From Chrysophaeum taylorii (lineage: Eukaryota > Sar > Pelagophyceae > Pelagomonadales > Pelagomonadaceae): a DNA stretch of 64,000 bases. The stretch is from contig JAQMWT010000053.1 in the NCBI GenBank assembly GCA_029834535.1, positions 32,337-96,336 of the forward strand, written 5' to 3'. How positions within the stretch are numbered: the stretch's first letter is position 1; each line of letters starts with the position of its first letter. The notes under the pieces were generated by a model. The model was not told where the DNA came from. It saw only the letters and a list, made by a program, of their open reading frames with translations, and made no database searches. Position numbers and translations under genes: made by a program. This document shows, in pieces, positions 43,267 to 54,653 of the stretch.

Positions 43267-43800
43267 CTAACCGACGGCCCGCTTGATCTCCTTCCGCGTC
43301 GGTGGGTCCCCGAGTTCCGGGAGGATCGATAACTGGTCGACGTCGTCAAGCACGGTGGGGTTGTAGCGAGCTTGTCGACTGTAGTGCTTCTCGAAGTGCG
43401 CCTCGAACACGCCGGTGTTCACCTGTAGCGACAAGCGCCGGCTACCGTCGGACTTCGTCATCTGCACCTGCCGAGCCGGCGTGGTCTTCGTGAGACCGCG
43501 TCGGAGCCGTGCGACCGTGTTCCAGTACTTCGAGGTGCCGCCGAGCGACTCGCTTCCCGCGTTGAGTCCGTCGCACAGGCGAGTAATCCATCGCTCGTTC
43601 GCCCGTGCCACGGCTTTCGCGAGCCGCGACTTGATCGCCCGAAAGGCTTCGAGGACCGTGGACGGCGAGCGAAGACGACGCCGGGTGCCGATTGAGATCA
43701 CCGACGCGTGGATGGAGTTGCGCCGCTCGATCAGAGGCTGGAGCTCCTCCGCCGCGTCCTCAAACCATCCGGGTCGGAGGCGTCGGATCTTCGGCAGCAA
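43267..43800 (-). pseudogene. LINE1 segment upstream of RT
   Basis: 177-codon frame with RPGWFEDAAEEL then LIERRN, a long basic helical region, and ARNERW-like / YWNTVARLRRGL, the typical linker between endonuclease and RT in LINEs. LPELGDPPTRKEIKRAVG at its end leads into RT motif 0. The segment further upstream (43955-43731) is frameshifted but still reads RSGLRRRWCSK-like LINE sequence. Confidence 0.7.
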
Positions 43801-44103
43801 AGCGTCGGAGGCCGAGGCCGCCGAATGCGCAAGGCAGGAGTATGGCGAGTACGGCGAGCCCCGGTCGGCGTCGCCCCCCTGTCCGAGGCGGCGGTCGACG
43901 CGTCGCCGGTCGCGTTGTCATGTGATTCACGGACCAAGCATAAGATGTCGAGCACCTTCGAGCACCACCGGCGCCGGAGTCCGGAGCGCGTGCGTTCTGA
44001 GCGCAGGGAAGCGTGGTCGAAGCGCGCCAGAGGGGGCCGAGTGCCAGGAGGTATGACTCGCGTCCTAACTTCTATAAAGGAGATGTTTGTTAGTCCGTTT
44101 GTC

Positions 44104-44381
44104 TTTAAAGGTCGACTGCTAAGAGGAGGTGGGGTGTGTTGCGCATGAAGGATGTGTGTGGTTTTGTGGGGTAGGAGGGATGTGCCTGACGGGCGTAGTT
44201 AGGTATGCGGGGCCTAGTCGGGGTAATCGCCGAGTCGTGGGGCAGGCGAAGAGAGGACAGGCCCCGCCCGTAGGTCGTACGCATGCTGCCGCCGGACGTA
44301 TGTGCGACGAAGGGTGAGGTCCTGCTGGGATCGGGCGGCCTGGGTGGGGCTCCCCGAGGCGGCGACATGGGTGAGGGCGGT
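44104..44381 (-). mobile_element. LINE2 3' end, separated from its body by E2
   Basis: Matches 21511-21790 without interruption and continues the LINE2 reading at 52746. It ends on the left in a GTTTGTC-type microsatellite tail. Its last bases, GGGCGGT (44375-44381), are repeated at 52746-52752 on the other side of E2. Confidence 0.85.
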
Positions 44382-44558
44382 AGAGATATAAATTTTGATT
44401 TTGGGTTAGTTAACCCCCCCCTCACACTCACACTCACACCCAATCACCAATAAAATCGCTGTGTCGAACACCGTGCCGCTCTTTGTGTCGTTAGAGACAG
44501 GGCATTAGGGTGGCACTACCACTGCCATCATTCTCTACCAGGGGCACAGTGATTTTTA
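44382..44558 (+). repeat. E2 left terminal direct repeat (LTR-like)
   Basis: About 177 bp: starts AGAGATATAAATTTTGATTT, has a C-run, (CACACT)n, AATAAAATCGCTGTGTCGAA and ends CACAGTGATTTTTA. AATAAA could serve as a polyadenylation signal. More than 85% identical to 52561-52736 by eye. Confidence 0.85.
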
Positions 44559-44615
44559 AGGTGCGAAGAATTGTGAAAGCAACCAATATCAGCGCAAAAA
44601 CGCAACCCCAAAACG

Positions 44616-45392
44616 ATGGCGACTCACGACCCACAAGTCCCGAGTCTGGAATTAGCGACGCAATTCGCTACACCACAAGAACAACAAGCTCTCTGGCAAC
44701 AGCTCAAAGCTGATTTCTTTGATCAGCTCGCCGCCGATAACGCTGCCTTACATGCTAAATTCGCCGCTGATTACGCTGATCTCAGAGTCAAACACGCTGC
44801 CGCACAAGCTAAGCTCGCCGCAACAATCGAAGCTCTGAACGAGCAACTCGACCAGGACGAGCAACTTGAACTGGCTTCCCCACCAGCTGTTCTTACGGAA
44901 ACCCCCCTCAAGCAAACTTCTCACGAAGTCGCGACCCAAGACCCGATCATCTCGATGGTCAACACACAACAACAACACGTTCTCGAACATGGACAACACC
45001 CACTTTCGGCCGTCAACCCCACCGGATGTCAAACACCACACGGCAAAGTCTCGCCCCCCACTGGCTTCCCTCCGGACCCTGGCCTAGCCAAGGTTACTCC
45101 ACAACCTGGCACACCCCACATTCACGAGGACACTCCACCTTGTTCGAATATCGCACCAGCGATGTTGAACACTCCACCACCTCCACCACTCTACATTACT
45201 CCCTTGACTCCACCAACTCCACCGGAGCCTCCACCTCCTTCACTGGAGCCTAACTCCCCACTATCGGCGACTACCCTTCACCATCTATACAAGTTCCCCA
45301 ACATCCTCGTCAACCCATTCGCCGCAACACTCACTCCCTTCCCGACGATCATGCCACCTACGGCCATGACGTACCCGGCACCGCCATCCTAA
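44616..45392 (+). pseudogene. Element E first ORF (E2), coiled coil then Pro-rich
   Basis: 258 codons from an ATG conserved with E1. Residues 20-90 are a strong Ala/Leu/Gln/Asp heptad-like region (LAADNAALHAKFAADYADL), 90-170 are mixed, and 180-258 are Pro-rich (NTPPPPPLY, PPEPPPPSLEPNSP). Compared with E1 this copy has extra heptads. It then loses frame with respect to the GHDGPG-repeat part. A structural gag-like role is inferred from position. Confidence 0.5.
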
Positions 45393-46560
45393 CCAAGCCC
45401 CCACCGAGGCTAAAGCTCCTGCCGCCCCACCGTCGGACCCTCCTGTCCGACATCCATCATCTTCCGCAAGTCACTCTCCTCGAGACTTTCATCTCCACCC
45501 ACAAGACCATGCCACCTACGGCCACGACGGCCCCGGCACTTCCATTCCTACCCAAGCCCCTTCCGCGGCTCAAGCTGCTGCCGCCCAACCATCGGACCCT
45601 CCTGACCGATCTTCATCACCTTTCGAACGTCGCTGTCCCCTCGATTTTCACCTCCACCCGCGTAATTACGCACTCCACGGCTACGACCCTTCTCCCGTCA
45701 CCACCCAACCATCACTCCACATTCTTTCTCGAAGTTCCAATGCACTTCCGTCTGCGCTCCAACGCGAGTTGGCTACCACCCAGGCTGCACTCCACTCCCA
45801 AACCGCCGAATTGGCCGCAACCACGGCCACGCTCACTCTCACGGACGACGCTTTGTCCTCCACAGCCGCCAAACTCACCACAACCGACGCTGCCTTAGCC
45901 TTAGCCTTCACCACCGCCAAGCTCGCCACCCAAGCCGACGAACTGGTCTCCACCCACGCTGAACTCCATCTCAAGGACACCCAGCTCAAGGCACTCGAAA
46001 CTGCCCACGCTGACATCCGCAACTCCCACTCCGAAACCAACGCCTTCCTCCACACCATTCTTGCCTCCTCGGATGCCACCAACCCCACCCAAAATGCAGC
46101 ATCGCATCTTTCACCTCCTTTTCCCATTCATCACCTACGTTCATCCCCTTCCGAACAAAACTCCGATGCCTCTCTCCCGATTCTACCCGAGTACCATCAC
46201 CACCTCCACGGATGCCCCGGACCCGGTTCTCCTGGTTCACCGCCCGCTCCGCCTATCTGTTCTCAACCCCCCGCCATCTCTGGCCCCTCCTCCTCTGCCA
46301 AATCACTCTTCGCCTCTCTGGCACCCCCGGAACCCCTTTGCACCCGCTCGCCTTCTCGGCCACCTGCTTCATATCAACTCGACCACATCCTCGCGTGCGA
46401 GTTGCGAGGGCGTACATCCAACACCGGCGACCGTACCCCTACCACCGGCGACGTTCTCCACGTGCAAAGTCACGCCAAGAAACAAGACCACCAACATCGA
46501 GATTCGACAACTTCATAATTAGCAACAGACAGCTCTATCTACGATGGTAACGAACACCAT
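45393..46560 (+). pseudogene. Element E GHDGPG-repeat and coiled-coil region (E2), fragmented
   Basis: Counterpart of the 563-codon E1 frame. Frame 45769-46518 holds the Ala/Thr/Leu coiled coil (ATTQAALHSQTAELAATTAT) and CELRGRTSNTGDRTPTTGD. The GHDGPG modules lie before it in shifted frames (45340-45700). No enzymatic motif. Confidence 0.4.
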
Positions 46561-46847
46561 CAAGCTGCCACGGCGTGCATAAAGGCTTCCTCTCTCTTTG
46601 GGCGCAAGGGCCCAGACAGCAGCCCTGCCGACGTGCAAAGCGAAACCAATAAGCACCACAACGTAGATCAAGAGTCGACAAATTACGAATTATCAACAGA
46701 CAGCTCTCTCCCTGATGGTCATGATCACCATCGTGCTGCCAAGACATGCACAAGGTCTTCTTCTCTCTTCGGGCACAACGGCCCAGGAAGCAGCCTTGCC
46801 GACGGAACGCCAAGCCGTCTCGTTCCCGCGTTGGACAAGTCAAAGAA
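46505..46847 (+). repeat. Tandem duplication of about 171 bp in E2
   Basis: CGACAA(C/A)TT...ACAGACAGCTCTCTC recurs at 46505 and 46676, and GGGC(G/A)CAA(G/C)GGCCCAG(A/G)... follows in both. E1 has a single unit here (about 38810-38950). The second unit reads FGHNGPGSS; the first has decayed. Confidence 0.7.
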
Positions 46848-47786
46848 CAAGACACCTCGAGATGTTCCCGAGGATTACGCCTACATCGACTATGGCAACC
46901 ACACTCAAGGATCCATGGCCCCACCGTATTCAATGCCCCAAGCAACAGAGCCGCAGGCTACTGACAACATCCTCTCGGAATCAGCCCCCTGGTCTGATGC
47001 ATACAGTGAAGAAGCAAGCCCGACTTCACTAGCCTCGAAGATGGTCTCCCCGACCATCCCCGATCAGCCGCCTGATCCAAGCGCTATCACCAATGCCCCG
47101 CAATGTCGTATCCACAAGGACAAGACACGCTGTCGACGGTCCCACGGTCACCATACTCGCAGGAACTCACCGCACCTGCAAGTATCAGCTCAGATTCGCC
47201 AGGGACTCCCGCCTTGATCGATATCTCTCGATCAGCCGCTCCCGATCATTTCGAAGCTGGTTCCACCTCGCTGCCTTCTCTCCCCGAAGACAGGCGCGCA
47301 CTGCCGCTCACCGGGGCTCGCTGCTGCACCCACCATCCACCTTCTCGGCCGGATGCACTGGATGACACTGCTCAGCAGGTTGCATGGACCCATCTGCGAC
47401 CACCGTGTTACGATTCGATGGATGTCACCGCGCGAGCAACAGTCACAGCACATGCTCGCCAGCTCTCCACCTCTCAATCAGTGGGCGCTTTCCTGTCTGA
47501 TGCCACCCCAATGTCTCACCGCCACAACGCTTTTGGCAACCCTCCATCATGGCCGCAGTCACAGACACGGATTTCGAGAGTTATGAACGCTCCGATCAGC
47601 CGCAAACTATGCACGCTTCTATTGCGGCCATTTCGGTCCTTTATGTCCACTCGCGTAGCTCTCTTCTGGACGCCACACGCCTACGCTGCCTCCGGAAAAT
47701 CGATGTTGCGCTCTCAGGAGACATTCTCCGCGCGCACTGCACAGACTCGCTCCGCCCGAACCGCTTCTGTCAGCATATTCGCATAA
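46633..47786 (+). pseudogene. Element E ORF c (E2)
   Basis: Frames 46633-47217 and 47103-47786. Matches E1 38048-38695 (SDAYSEEASPTSLASKMVSP, DISRSAAPDHFEAGSTSLP). Ser/Pro/Asp-rich. Frameshift near 47100-47200 where E1 is also close to a frame change. No domain recognised. Confidence 0.4.
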
Positions 47787-48552
47787 CAGGAATGTACGAC
47801 GAATGTTCCATGCCAGCAGCCGGCTCCACCTCAAACATGCACCCTAGTCACGCACGATGCCTCCCTCAAAAGCGCATTATCGCTCGGCACGTCACTCCTC
47901 ATTCGAGGAGGCATGTCACATGCCCGCACCTTCGCTTGCACTACACGCATATAGACAACCCTGGTCACTACGGCACTCGCGGCTCTGGTCCCCGCATCTC
48001 CGCCATTGAGGATGCACCCAGCATGACTGACCCTTCCATCGCCCTTGGTTCTACTGCACTCACGTAGTATGACCAAAGCGAACGTGCACTCTCCTTCGGC
48101 GATCCCCCTTTTCGATTTCCCGCACTGGACCCCACGCATTCCAGCCGGATATTCTCCTCCACGGGACCTCAGCTCACGCGCCCATCTGCACTACCTTGCA
48201 GACAGGTCAGCCGCGCACCACACCCCTTTTGGCACTGACTTCGGACCACCCGCATCACGCGCTTTTGCTCTTGGAGCATGACACGCTTCTCGATGCTCTC
48301 CGCGTCACCGCCTTCAACACCGAGACACTCGTCATTCCCACCGACGCTCTGCGCCGCCACGTATCTCACGACCTTCAGATCACCAACATAAGTCGCTCGC
48401 GCCCGCACCACGTCGCGCACGCCTTACGAGGGCGTATTTCAATTGGTGACCTCACAGGTCTTTCGTTGCATTCTCTGACGTCCGACTTTGAACTTACGAG
48501 CCACTTTATGGCAATCCCCATTGCCAAGACGTCAGACGCTGCGCAACCATGA
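47549..48552 (+). pseudogene. Element E central ORF (E2)
   Basis: Frames 47549-48067 and 48196-48552, together the counterpart of the 424-codon E1 frame. Contains HALRGRISIGDL at 48415-48450. His/Arg/Thr-rich without recognised motifs. Broken by a stop at 48065 and indels near 48150. Confidence 0.4.
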
Positions 48553-49223
48553 CTCTGGAACTCCACAGCCACAGAAATTGCCAGACAAGAAAGCACTCAG
48601 CTCTCCACAGTGCCCGACAGCTACTTCTAGTCTCACACATAGCAACGGACAAGACGAAAGACAAGACCACAACGGCTAGCTACACCAGTCAGCCCATTGA
48701 TGTAGCAGACGAGACAATGCAAACCAACTGCACGGCACGGTTCCAAACTAGGCAAACAATGCCCGGGTCCAACGTTCAATCGCTCAACCAAGCGCACGTC
48801 CAGTCGCTCGACCTCGCACTGCTACAGGCTCCTGTCTCATTCATAGCTGATGCACCCCATCCGACGGATCAATACTTCATACATGTCCCGCTCGCAGAAG
48901 CACCACTGCAGGGCGCACAGGTACATCATGAAGATACAGACAAGCACACCACGATTACGCGCACTAGCTCATTGAACCTATCTGATCACGATGAGATGAA
49001 GCTACGACTTCGCTTGCTCCCTTCACCTCTGGAAGACAAAGGCCGCCTTCCAGCCTCCCAGGCACCAGACCCGCCCCTGCCGCTGCAATCCGCACCAGCA
49101 CAGACGATCTCGCCTCCCTGTACGACTGCAGATCAGGCACTAACCAATGTCAGCACTCGCCAGAGTTATGCGCACCCGCCGGAATCTTACCAGCGCGGCT
49201 ACCTCAGCCAGGCAGGTCACTGA
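48549..49223 (+). pseudogene. Element E middle fragment (E2)
   Basis: 224 codons matching E1 36134-36631 and the end of 36743-38017 (QPIDVADETMQTNCTARFQT is shared). Gln/Pro/Ser-rich. No domain recognised. Confidence 0.35.
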
Positions 49224-49348
49224 ACCACCTCGGTCTCCCCTGACACCAGGTCGACGCATGCGACCACCTCATGTCATATATTGGACGACGATGATCTCGA
49301 GCACGAACTCATCGCAACGATTGAGTCATACCCAAAAAGGAACCTACT

Positions 49349-51569
49349 TTGAAGCCACCTCCTCCAATCCCACAGAAACATTGGCCACCAGACGCCACCC
49401 ATGTGCTCGTGGTTTCTCCATTGGTTTCCCCCATAGCTTTTGACTGCAGCAGAGACAAGATGCAACCATCCCATGCGACTATACCCGCATTCTCGTTTGG
49501 GACACAAGCATTTCCTTCATGCCCGAAGTTTACGCTCATGGTACCGCCGTATACGGCAACCAAGATCGACGTGGACTGCATTCCACCCTCATCTCTGAGC
49601 GTCACCCAGGACATGCTGCTCACCGCACTGTTAGCCAGCGCCATCACGTCTGAATCTGCTCCCATCGCCTTGTATGACGTCATGCGTCATATTTCGATTA
49701 CAGCCCAGACACCGCACAGGCTCCTACGCACTCGCGACGGCACGTTCACCGCCCCTATCGGTTTAGACTACCAACATTGCGCCATCCTAATGGTACACTC
49801 ACAGTCAACTGAGATGCACGCTCGCTTATTGCACAGTACGATGCCCGAACACCTTTTGGTTCAGGATAAGCACAACACTGTGGTCTCAGTCACCGCTTAC
49901 GCGCCCCCTCCGACCGCCGCTCGGCTCTGCGCTCGTTCCGCTACCACGGTCTCTCCGCCTCGCCGGCAATTCGAAGATTTTACCACGTTCAAATTACGAG
50001 GGCGAATTCGTATTCCACCGTCGACAAGATCTGTTTCGATTTGTATCAGTCACGTCTCCTATGGCTACTCTGGCTACATCAGAACTCACTTAAACGCACG
50101 TACCGAAGCTACATCAGAACTCACTTCACGGCACGTACCGAAGCCCCTCTTCCTGAGGACCTCTGTCACACGACAGGACCTGACGAGCACTCGTCGTTCC
50201 TCCGCGCTTCGACCCGACTCTCGACGATCCAACTCCCGGCGATTTGTGATGACACTAAGTTCCGTCATCAATGCAATTCCGAGCCTCCCACGCTCTTCCG
50301 TCAGTCTCTTGCAGGTCACACCACACCTCTCAAGTTTCAGCTCGCTCGGTTTCATCCTGCATGCTGCCATATACAAATGAAGTTCTGTCACGCCAACGCC
50401 ACATGTCGCAGTTATCGCCCGTCTGGCGCAACAAATGCCCGCAACTAAGTGATAGCGGCACGCAGAGTCCTTTGCTCCCCTCTTTTAACGTCCCTCCCAG
50501 CACTATGCTTGATGTTGAAGTTCTGCACCTCTACGGTTTGGTTACAACACGACTTCACGCGACATCCTCGCCCAGTTCTGTTCACGTTTCGCATCTGTCG
50601 ACATTACTGTCAGAATTCTGCTTCGGGCACAGCTCAGACTGCACTCGCATATTATGCTCTTATGACGCACCCGGCTCGCTCTTCTCCGTTCTCACTGCAG
50701 GTTCCATCTTGCAGAACTCTGAGCCCAACAGCCGCCATTGCGATTCGCACCCAGTCGACATTTTCCGTAGCACCCGCGAGGATAACCCCCAGTCTCCACA
50801 GGTTGGACACGCGCCCTGCTCTCAGCATTCTACCGAATGTCACTGCCGCACACCGCTAGCCCCACCCAGTTGTGTTGCGAATCAAGCGAAGTCAATTGCC
50901 ATGCCTATCTCTTCCTTCATTCCCGCACACTCGCTGCCAGCCACAGTCTCGCATGACTCCTTATCGGACAGTCCTCGCATTATGGCCATTGCCTCACATC
51001 ATGTTCGCTCTTCGGACATCTCCCGTCCACAGACTAATCCTCTCTTGAAACATACGCTCCCTCCGCGTTGTATACTGTACAGCTCTCGCATATCGACAAC
51101 ACCCTTCTATCGAATGTCTCACCTTTCAGTCAATGCACGATTCACCAGGGATGCACCACGCTCCCTCGCGTTTGTACATCAAGGGGAGTTTGATTATGGT
51201 GAAACCGACTCCGGACATGAAATGAATGCTGGATCAGTCGATTGTCACGACTCAGGATTACTTTGCCGAATAGAACACGAAAGATGCGACTCCGACCATA
51301 CCTTCGAAGTCAGCTCTCCCCAAGGCAAGGACAATATCTTCGAACCGTCCATCAAGGACAACATCTTCGAACAGTCCGTCGCCTTCCGGCATTTACTCCT
51401 GTTGCCCGACTCTTCTGCACAGTGGACCGACTCTTCTGCTCAGGACACACGTATGCACCAATTCAAACACGCGACACACTCGCGAACCTCAGTCTCAGTC
51501 CAATCATCTTTTGATGATGGCAAATGGCAACTCCACCAGACCACAATTCCAGGTCTACAGCCAACTTAA
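49349..51569 (+). pseudogene. Element E C-terminal Ser/Thr/His-rich ORF (E2)
   Basis: Frames 49349-50380 and 50271-51569 (343 and 432 codons), counterparts of E1 36215-34402. FKLRGRIRIPPS lies at 49989-50020. A local duplication near 50080-50130 repeats SYIRTHFTAR / GYIRTHLNAR and causes the frame change. The later frame has a short EPSIKDNIFEQS repeat. No known domain. Confidence 0.4.
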
Positions 51570-52003
51570 AATTGCTTTCATATTTATGGCCACCCCCAGA
51601 AGACTTTACCCCGATATCAACATCGCACGATGATTATCCGCATGTTATTTTAGACGCTCATAGTTTAGCTTCAGCTGTCCCACGCTACACTCAGGACGAC
51701 AGCTTCGACACGTATGTGACCGGCAATTCTGGTTCTCTCATCTTCCAGGAACAGCTCCGCCTTGCTCGCTATCGCTATGACGATAACCTTGCCATGTCGA
51801 AACCGATTTGGTTAAATGGTCATACCTCTTCATGGGATAACGCTGCCGCTCGGTCACATCGTCGCACCCTTACAAGCCCAGCTTTAGTCACAATGGAGTC
51901 TCATTCCTATGGCCACTCTCGCTATTCGCCTTTCGCTCAATCATTGGTCTGCTGTACACTTCACGACTGCCTGACCCACGATCCCTACTTTGTTATCAGT
52001 TAG
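51524..52003 (+). CDS. Element E 3' ORF (E2), 159 codons, unknown function
   Basis: Open from ATG 51524 to the stop at 52001. Matches the broken E1 version. Contains SYLWPPPEDFTPIS, TGNSGSLIFQEQLRL and SKPIWLNGHTSSWDN. The balanced composition with aromatic residues looks like a folded domain, unlike the low-complexity parts upstream. I cannot assign it; an envelope- or capsid-like role is possible but unsupported. Confidence 0.4.
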   Translation: MATPPDHNSRSTANLKLLSYLWPPPEDFTPISTSHDDYPHVILDAHSLASAVPRYTQDDSFDTYVTGNSGSLIFQEQLRLARYRYDDNLAMSKPIWLNGHTSSWDNAAARSHRRTLTSPALVTMESHSYGHSRYSPFAQSLVCCTLHDCLTHDPYFVIS

Positions 52004-52560
52004 ACCACCCGTTATGCTACGAGGATCCCTCCGCCACTTAGGATTTATCCACCCGCACGCACCGTCGTCTTATGTCACGGAACACCCGCGACTTAATGCA
52101 TGCGACTCTCGTATTCAACGATGACACTAGTACACTCGCTTATTATTCACGATGTTGTCATTACATCCTTCTTTCATCAGTCACTGAACAAGATGATGAT
52201 CTGATCTCTAGTACTGAATTCGCCATATTTCACCATTAGCCCACCTAGCATCTTCTTCCACGTTTCCTCTTCTTTACGATCGATGCTTTTTCCCTTTTCG
52301 ATTATTCGCCTCCTCTTGCATTCTCCCTTCACTTTGTTTCCCCTTAAACCTATTCAACGTTATACTTCGCGCTCTTTCTCCTTTCTCACACACACTCCCC
52401 TGCTACTCCGCTCTACTCTATCTCTCTCGTGCACGTCGCACACTTCTCACACTTCTCATTCCACGTCTTACCACAACTCGACGTCTATTTGTCTTTGGCC
52501 AGACAGTTGTTTTGTTTGTTCCAGATTTCGCTCACCACCGAGTTCAATCTGCGAGGGCGT
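52004..52560 (+). other. E2 3' untranslated-like region
   Basis: Pyrimidine-rich stretch with CTTTCTCC and CTCTCTCGTGC blocks, few frames. It ends at GCGAGGGCGTA directly before the terminal repeat; the same motif occurs at 46404, 48426 and 49996. In one frame this end reads NLRGRRDRK. Confidence 0.4.
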
Positions 52561-52736
52561 AGAGATAGAAAATTTGATTTAGGGTTAGTACCCCCCCCCC
52601 CCCTATCACACTCACACCCAATCACCAATAAAATCGCTGTGTCGAACACCGTGCCGCTCTTTGTGTCGTTAGAGACAGGGCATTAGGGTGGCACTACCAC
52701 TGCCATCATTCTCTACCAGGGGCACAGTGATTTTTA
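52561..52736 (+). repeat. E2 right terminal direct repeat (LTR-like)
   Basis: About 176 bp, AGAGATAGAAAATTTGATTT to CACAGTGATTTTTA, with a longer C-run (12) than the left repeat. AATAAAATCGCTGTG is conserved. Confidence 0.85.
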
Positions 52737-52740
52737 TTGT

Positions 52741-52995
52741 TCACTGGGCGGTGAGGGCACAGCGTGCCCGGCCCAATGCGTTGGCGATCCCCCACTCACG
52801 GTAGATGCGGCGAGTTTGGGCCGCCTTTGCCTCTGTGAAGTTGGCGCACCCGCTTTCCACCCAGGTTCGCGCACCGATTCGCTCTGCGCATGTTTGGGCG
52901 AGGGCGTGGCACGCCGCGCTGGCCTCACCGAAGGCACCAAAGACGGGGCCGGCGACGGTGCCGCAGCTACGTAGCCGCTGTTCGACGGGGCCCAA
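52741..52995 (-). pseudogene. LINE2 C-terminal end, cut by E2
   Basis: 84 codons ending at the E2 border, with AAQTRRIYREWGIANALGRA, the basic helical end that these RT proteins share. The uninterrupted end is seen in the 21.5-21.9 kb copy. Confidence 0.6.
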
Positions 52996-53247
52996 GAAGC
53001 CAGGCGGTGGTGCTGTACCCGGCTGGGGGATGATGGCGTCGATCCCGCGGGCGCGAGCGAGGTATTCGGAGTGGACTTGCGCTGCGCGCCGATCGACAGG
53101 CGACGGGTGGGTGGGATGGAGGGCGTGGGCGGTGTATAACGAACCCCAAGCGAGGGTTATGAGATCGTATAGTTGTTCCCTATTGTCGAGCAGGGTGAGG
53201 ATGTCTGGGACGACTTGGCGTCGGGCGAGATTGCCTCGGTACCGGCC

Positions 53248-54009
53248 TTAGAGGCGCGTGCGAATGGTAGGGGCGACGACGTCAGCAAAGATGCCGAAAA
53301 CCTCGGACAGGGTGGGGATGCCGGCGTCTTTGACGATGCAGAGGACGCACTCGAGCAGGCTGTCGTGCCAGGTGGTCCACGCTCCTCCGCGGTTGACAAG
53401 GTTGGCCTGCGCGAGAAGCACCTTGCCGCAAGCGTCGAGAGCGACAGCAGTGCCCAGAATGCGATTGCCCACGAGGCCCGAGCAAGCTGGAGAGGGGTAG
53501 CCAAAGTACTGGGCACACATCTCGGCCCAGCAGCGGTTGGGGATTTGAAGGGAGGAGCTGGGCCACGAGCGGATGAACGTGGTCGAGAAGCGATCCCAGG
53601 AGGACGCCGCTACTCGAAGAGCATCGGTGATGGGAAGGGTGGCCGCAAGTCGCTGGAGTGCAGTGGCCCGAGCTGTCTCGCGCTGGGAGGTTAGAGCACG
53701 CTGGAGCTGGGGTATGAGCACGGGTGTCGAGATGGTGGGGTCGACGAGGACGCCCATGGAGACGAATTCATGGGCAAGAGGACCGTCGACGAGATGAACG
53801 TTGGCGGGGTCGCTGGAACCAGCGCCGCCGTGGGAAAGCAGCGTGGTACGGCGATCAGCCCGTAGTCCGTCCCGCGCAGTCTCGAGTGCTCGCCCCAGGC
53901 GGCAACCGGATGCGAGAAGGTGGTGCCAACGGTGCAACTCGTTAGCTGTGCGAAAAAAAGTGGCACCCAGGACCGAGGCGAGGCGGGGGAGGTAGCCAGG
54001 GACCTCCAC
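53248..54009 (-). pseudogene. LINE2 C-terminal region after RT
   Basis: 253 codons. A helical part with ATALQRLAATLPITDALRVA is followed by a segment with Cys-Gly, ALDACGKVLL and WHDSLLECVLCIVKDAGI, the position where this RT class usually has a Cys/His cluster (CxxCG...H...C...R...HD) followed by an amphipathic helix ending in AG. Several Cys/His of that cluster are missing here. Frame shifted relative to the upstream part near 54000. Confidence 0.55.
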
Positions 54010-54584
54010 GGCACCCGCAGGATCGCGAAGGTCGACGAGGTGTGGGAGGGCCTGGGCCGCCGTTCCAACAAAGGCGGCGAGGCTGATGTCGGCGCAGGAG
54101 CGAATGCCGCCACCCCCACTTCGAGCAGGAAGGCGGAGGCGTTGGATGACGAAGCCGGTGGAGTCAAAACATGACGCGGCTCAGCGCCAAGTGCTGTGGC
54201 GACGAAGCTGACGACGGCAACGTCGAAGCGGGGGAGCGCGCTCGAGGTATTGGTGGGGTAGCAGTGTTGCGCGAGGTAATCCATGCGCGGGGCGATGCAG
54301 TAGCGGCCCAACGAGTACATGCAGTGGAGGGTGACGTTATGGAGCTTGGTGCGAATGGTGCTCATGTAGCTAACCTGAGCATAAACCTCGCGTTGCAAGG
54401 TAGCTTCGACATAGGCATCTCCGGCGTGTCCGGGGGGGGCGATGGGCACACCGTAGATTACGAGGTCGTCGGCGACAACGGGGATACCAGCAAGAGTGCG
54501 CGTGCCGTCCTGCGCAACTTGGACGTGGTATTGAACGTCGGGGTGATAGAGAAGACCCATGCCAAGTGCCGGACAGAACGCCAC
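53691..54584 (-). pseudogene. LINE2 RT thumb-like region
   Basis: 297 codons with GIPVVADDLVIYGVPIAPPG, matching the 'gi.vLGaPiG' element after the catalytic box in this RT class, then a region with RYCIAPRMDYLAQH and FDVAVV (family pattern: R..Y..R..p......FD..v). It overlaps the frame 54009-53248; a frameshift joins them. Confidence 0.6.
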
Positions 54585-54653
54585 GCACTTGTCGGGAGCT
54601 CCTCGCCGCTAGCTTGGATGTCCCGGGGGTACTGCAGGAGGGCGTCGACAACC

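Larger units (their letters stand above)
41564..44060 (-). mobile_element. LINE1: non-LTR retrotransposon with TTAG tail, 5'-truncated
   Basis: A LINE with RT and C-terminal part in three frames, ending in a (TTAG)n-type tail at 41564-41584 whose last ~170 bp are shared with the four short insertions. The endonuclease is missing; the 5' limit near 44060 is where similarity to coding stops. Its intact relatives are the likely source of the enzyme that moved the SINE-like copies. Confidence 0.8.
44382..52736 (+). mobile_element. Element E copy E2: 8.4-kb large retrotransposon derivative
   Basis: Direct terminal repeats at 44382-44558 and 52561-52736. It is inserted in LINE2: GGGCGGT occurs on both sides and the empty site is seen at about 21785. 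A 9-bp stretch (TTGTTCACT) between the right repeat and the duplication is not explained. Internal ORFs match E1 in order but are more fragmented. No reverse transcriptase or integrase, no clear primer-binding site, and no polypurine tract before the right repeat. Confidence 0.8.

Noticed and set aside
32543-52736. E1 and E2 as arms of one inverted duplication
   Set aside because: Their immediate flanks differ (copia RNase H against LINE2), and E2 has its own target duplication, so two separate insertions explain them better.
53248-53694. 173-codon plus-strand frame over the LINE2 C-terminal region
   Set aside because: It is the antisense shadow of the LINE2 protein in GC-rich DNA; the minus strand has the family motifs.
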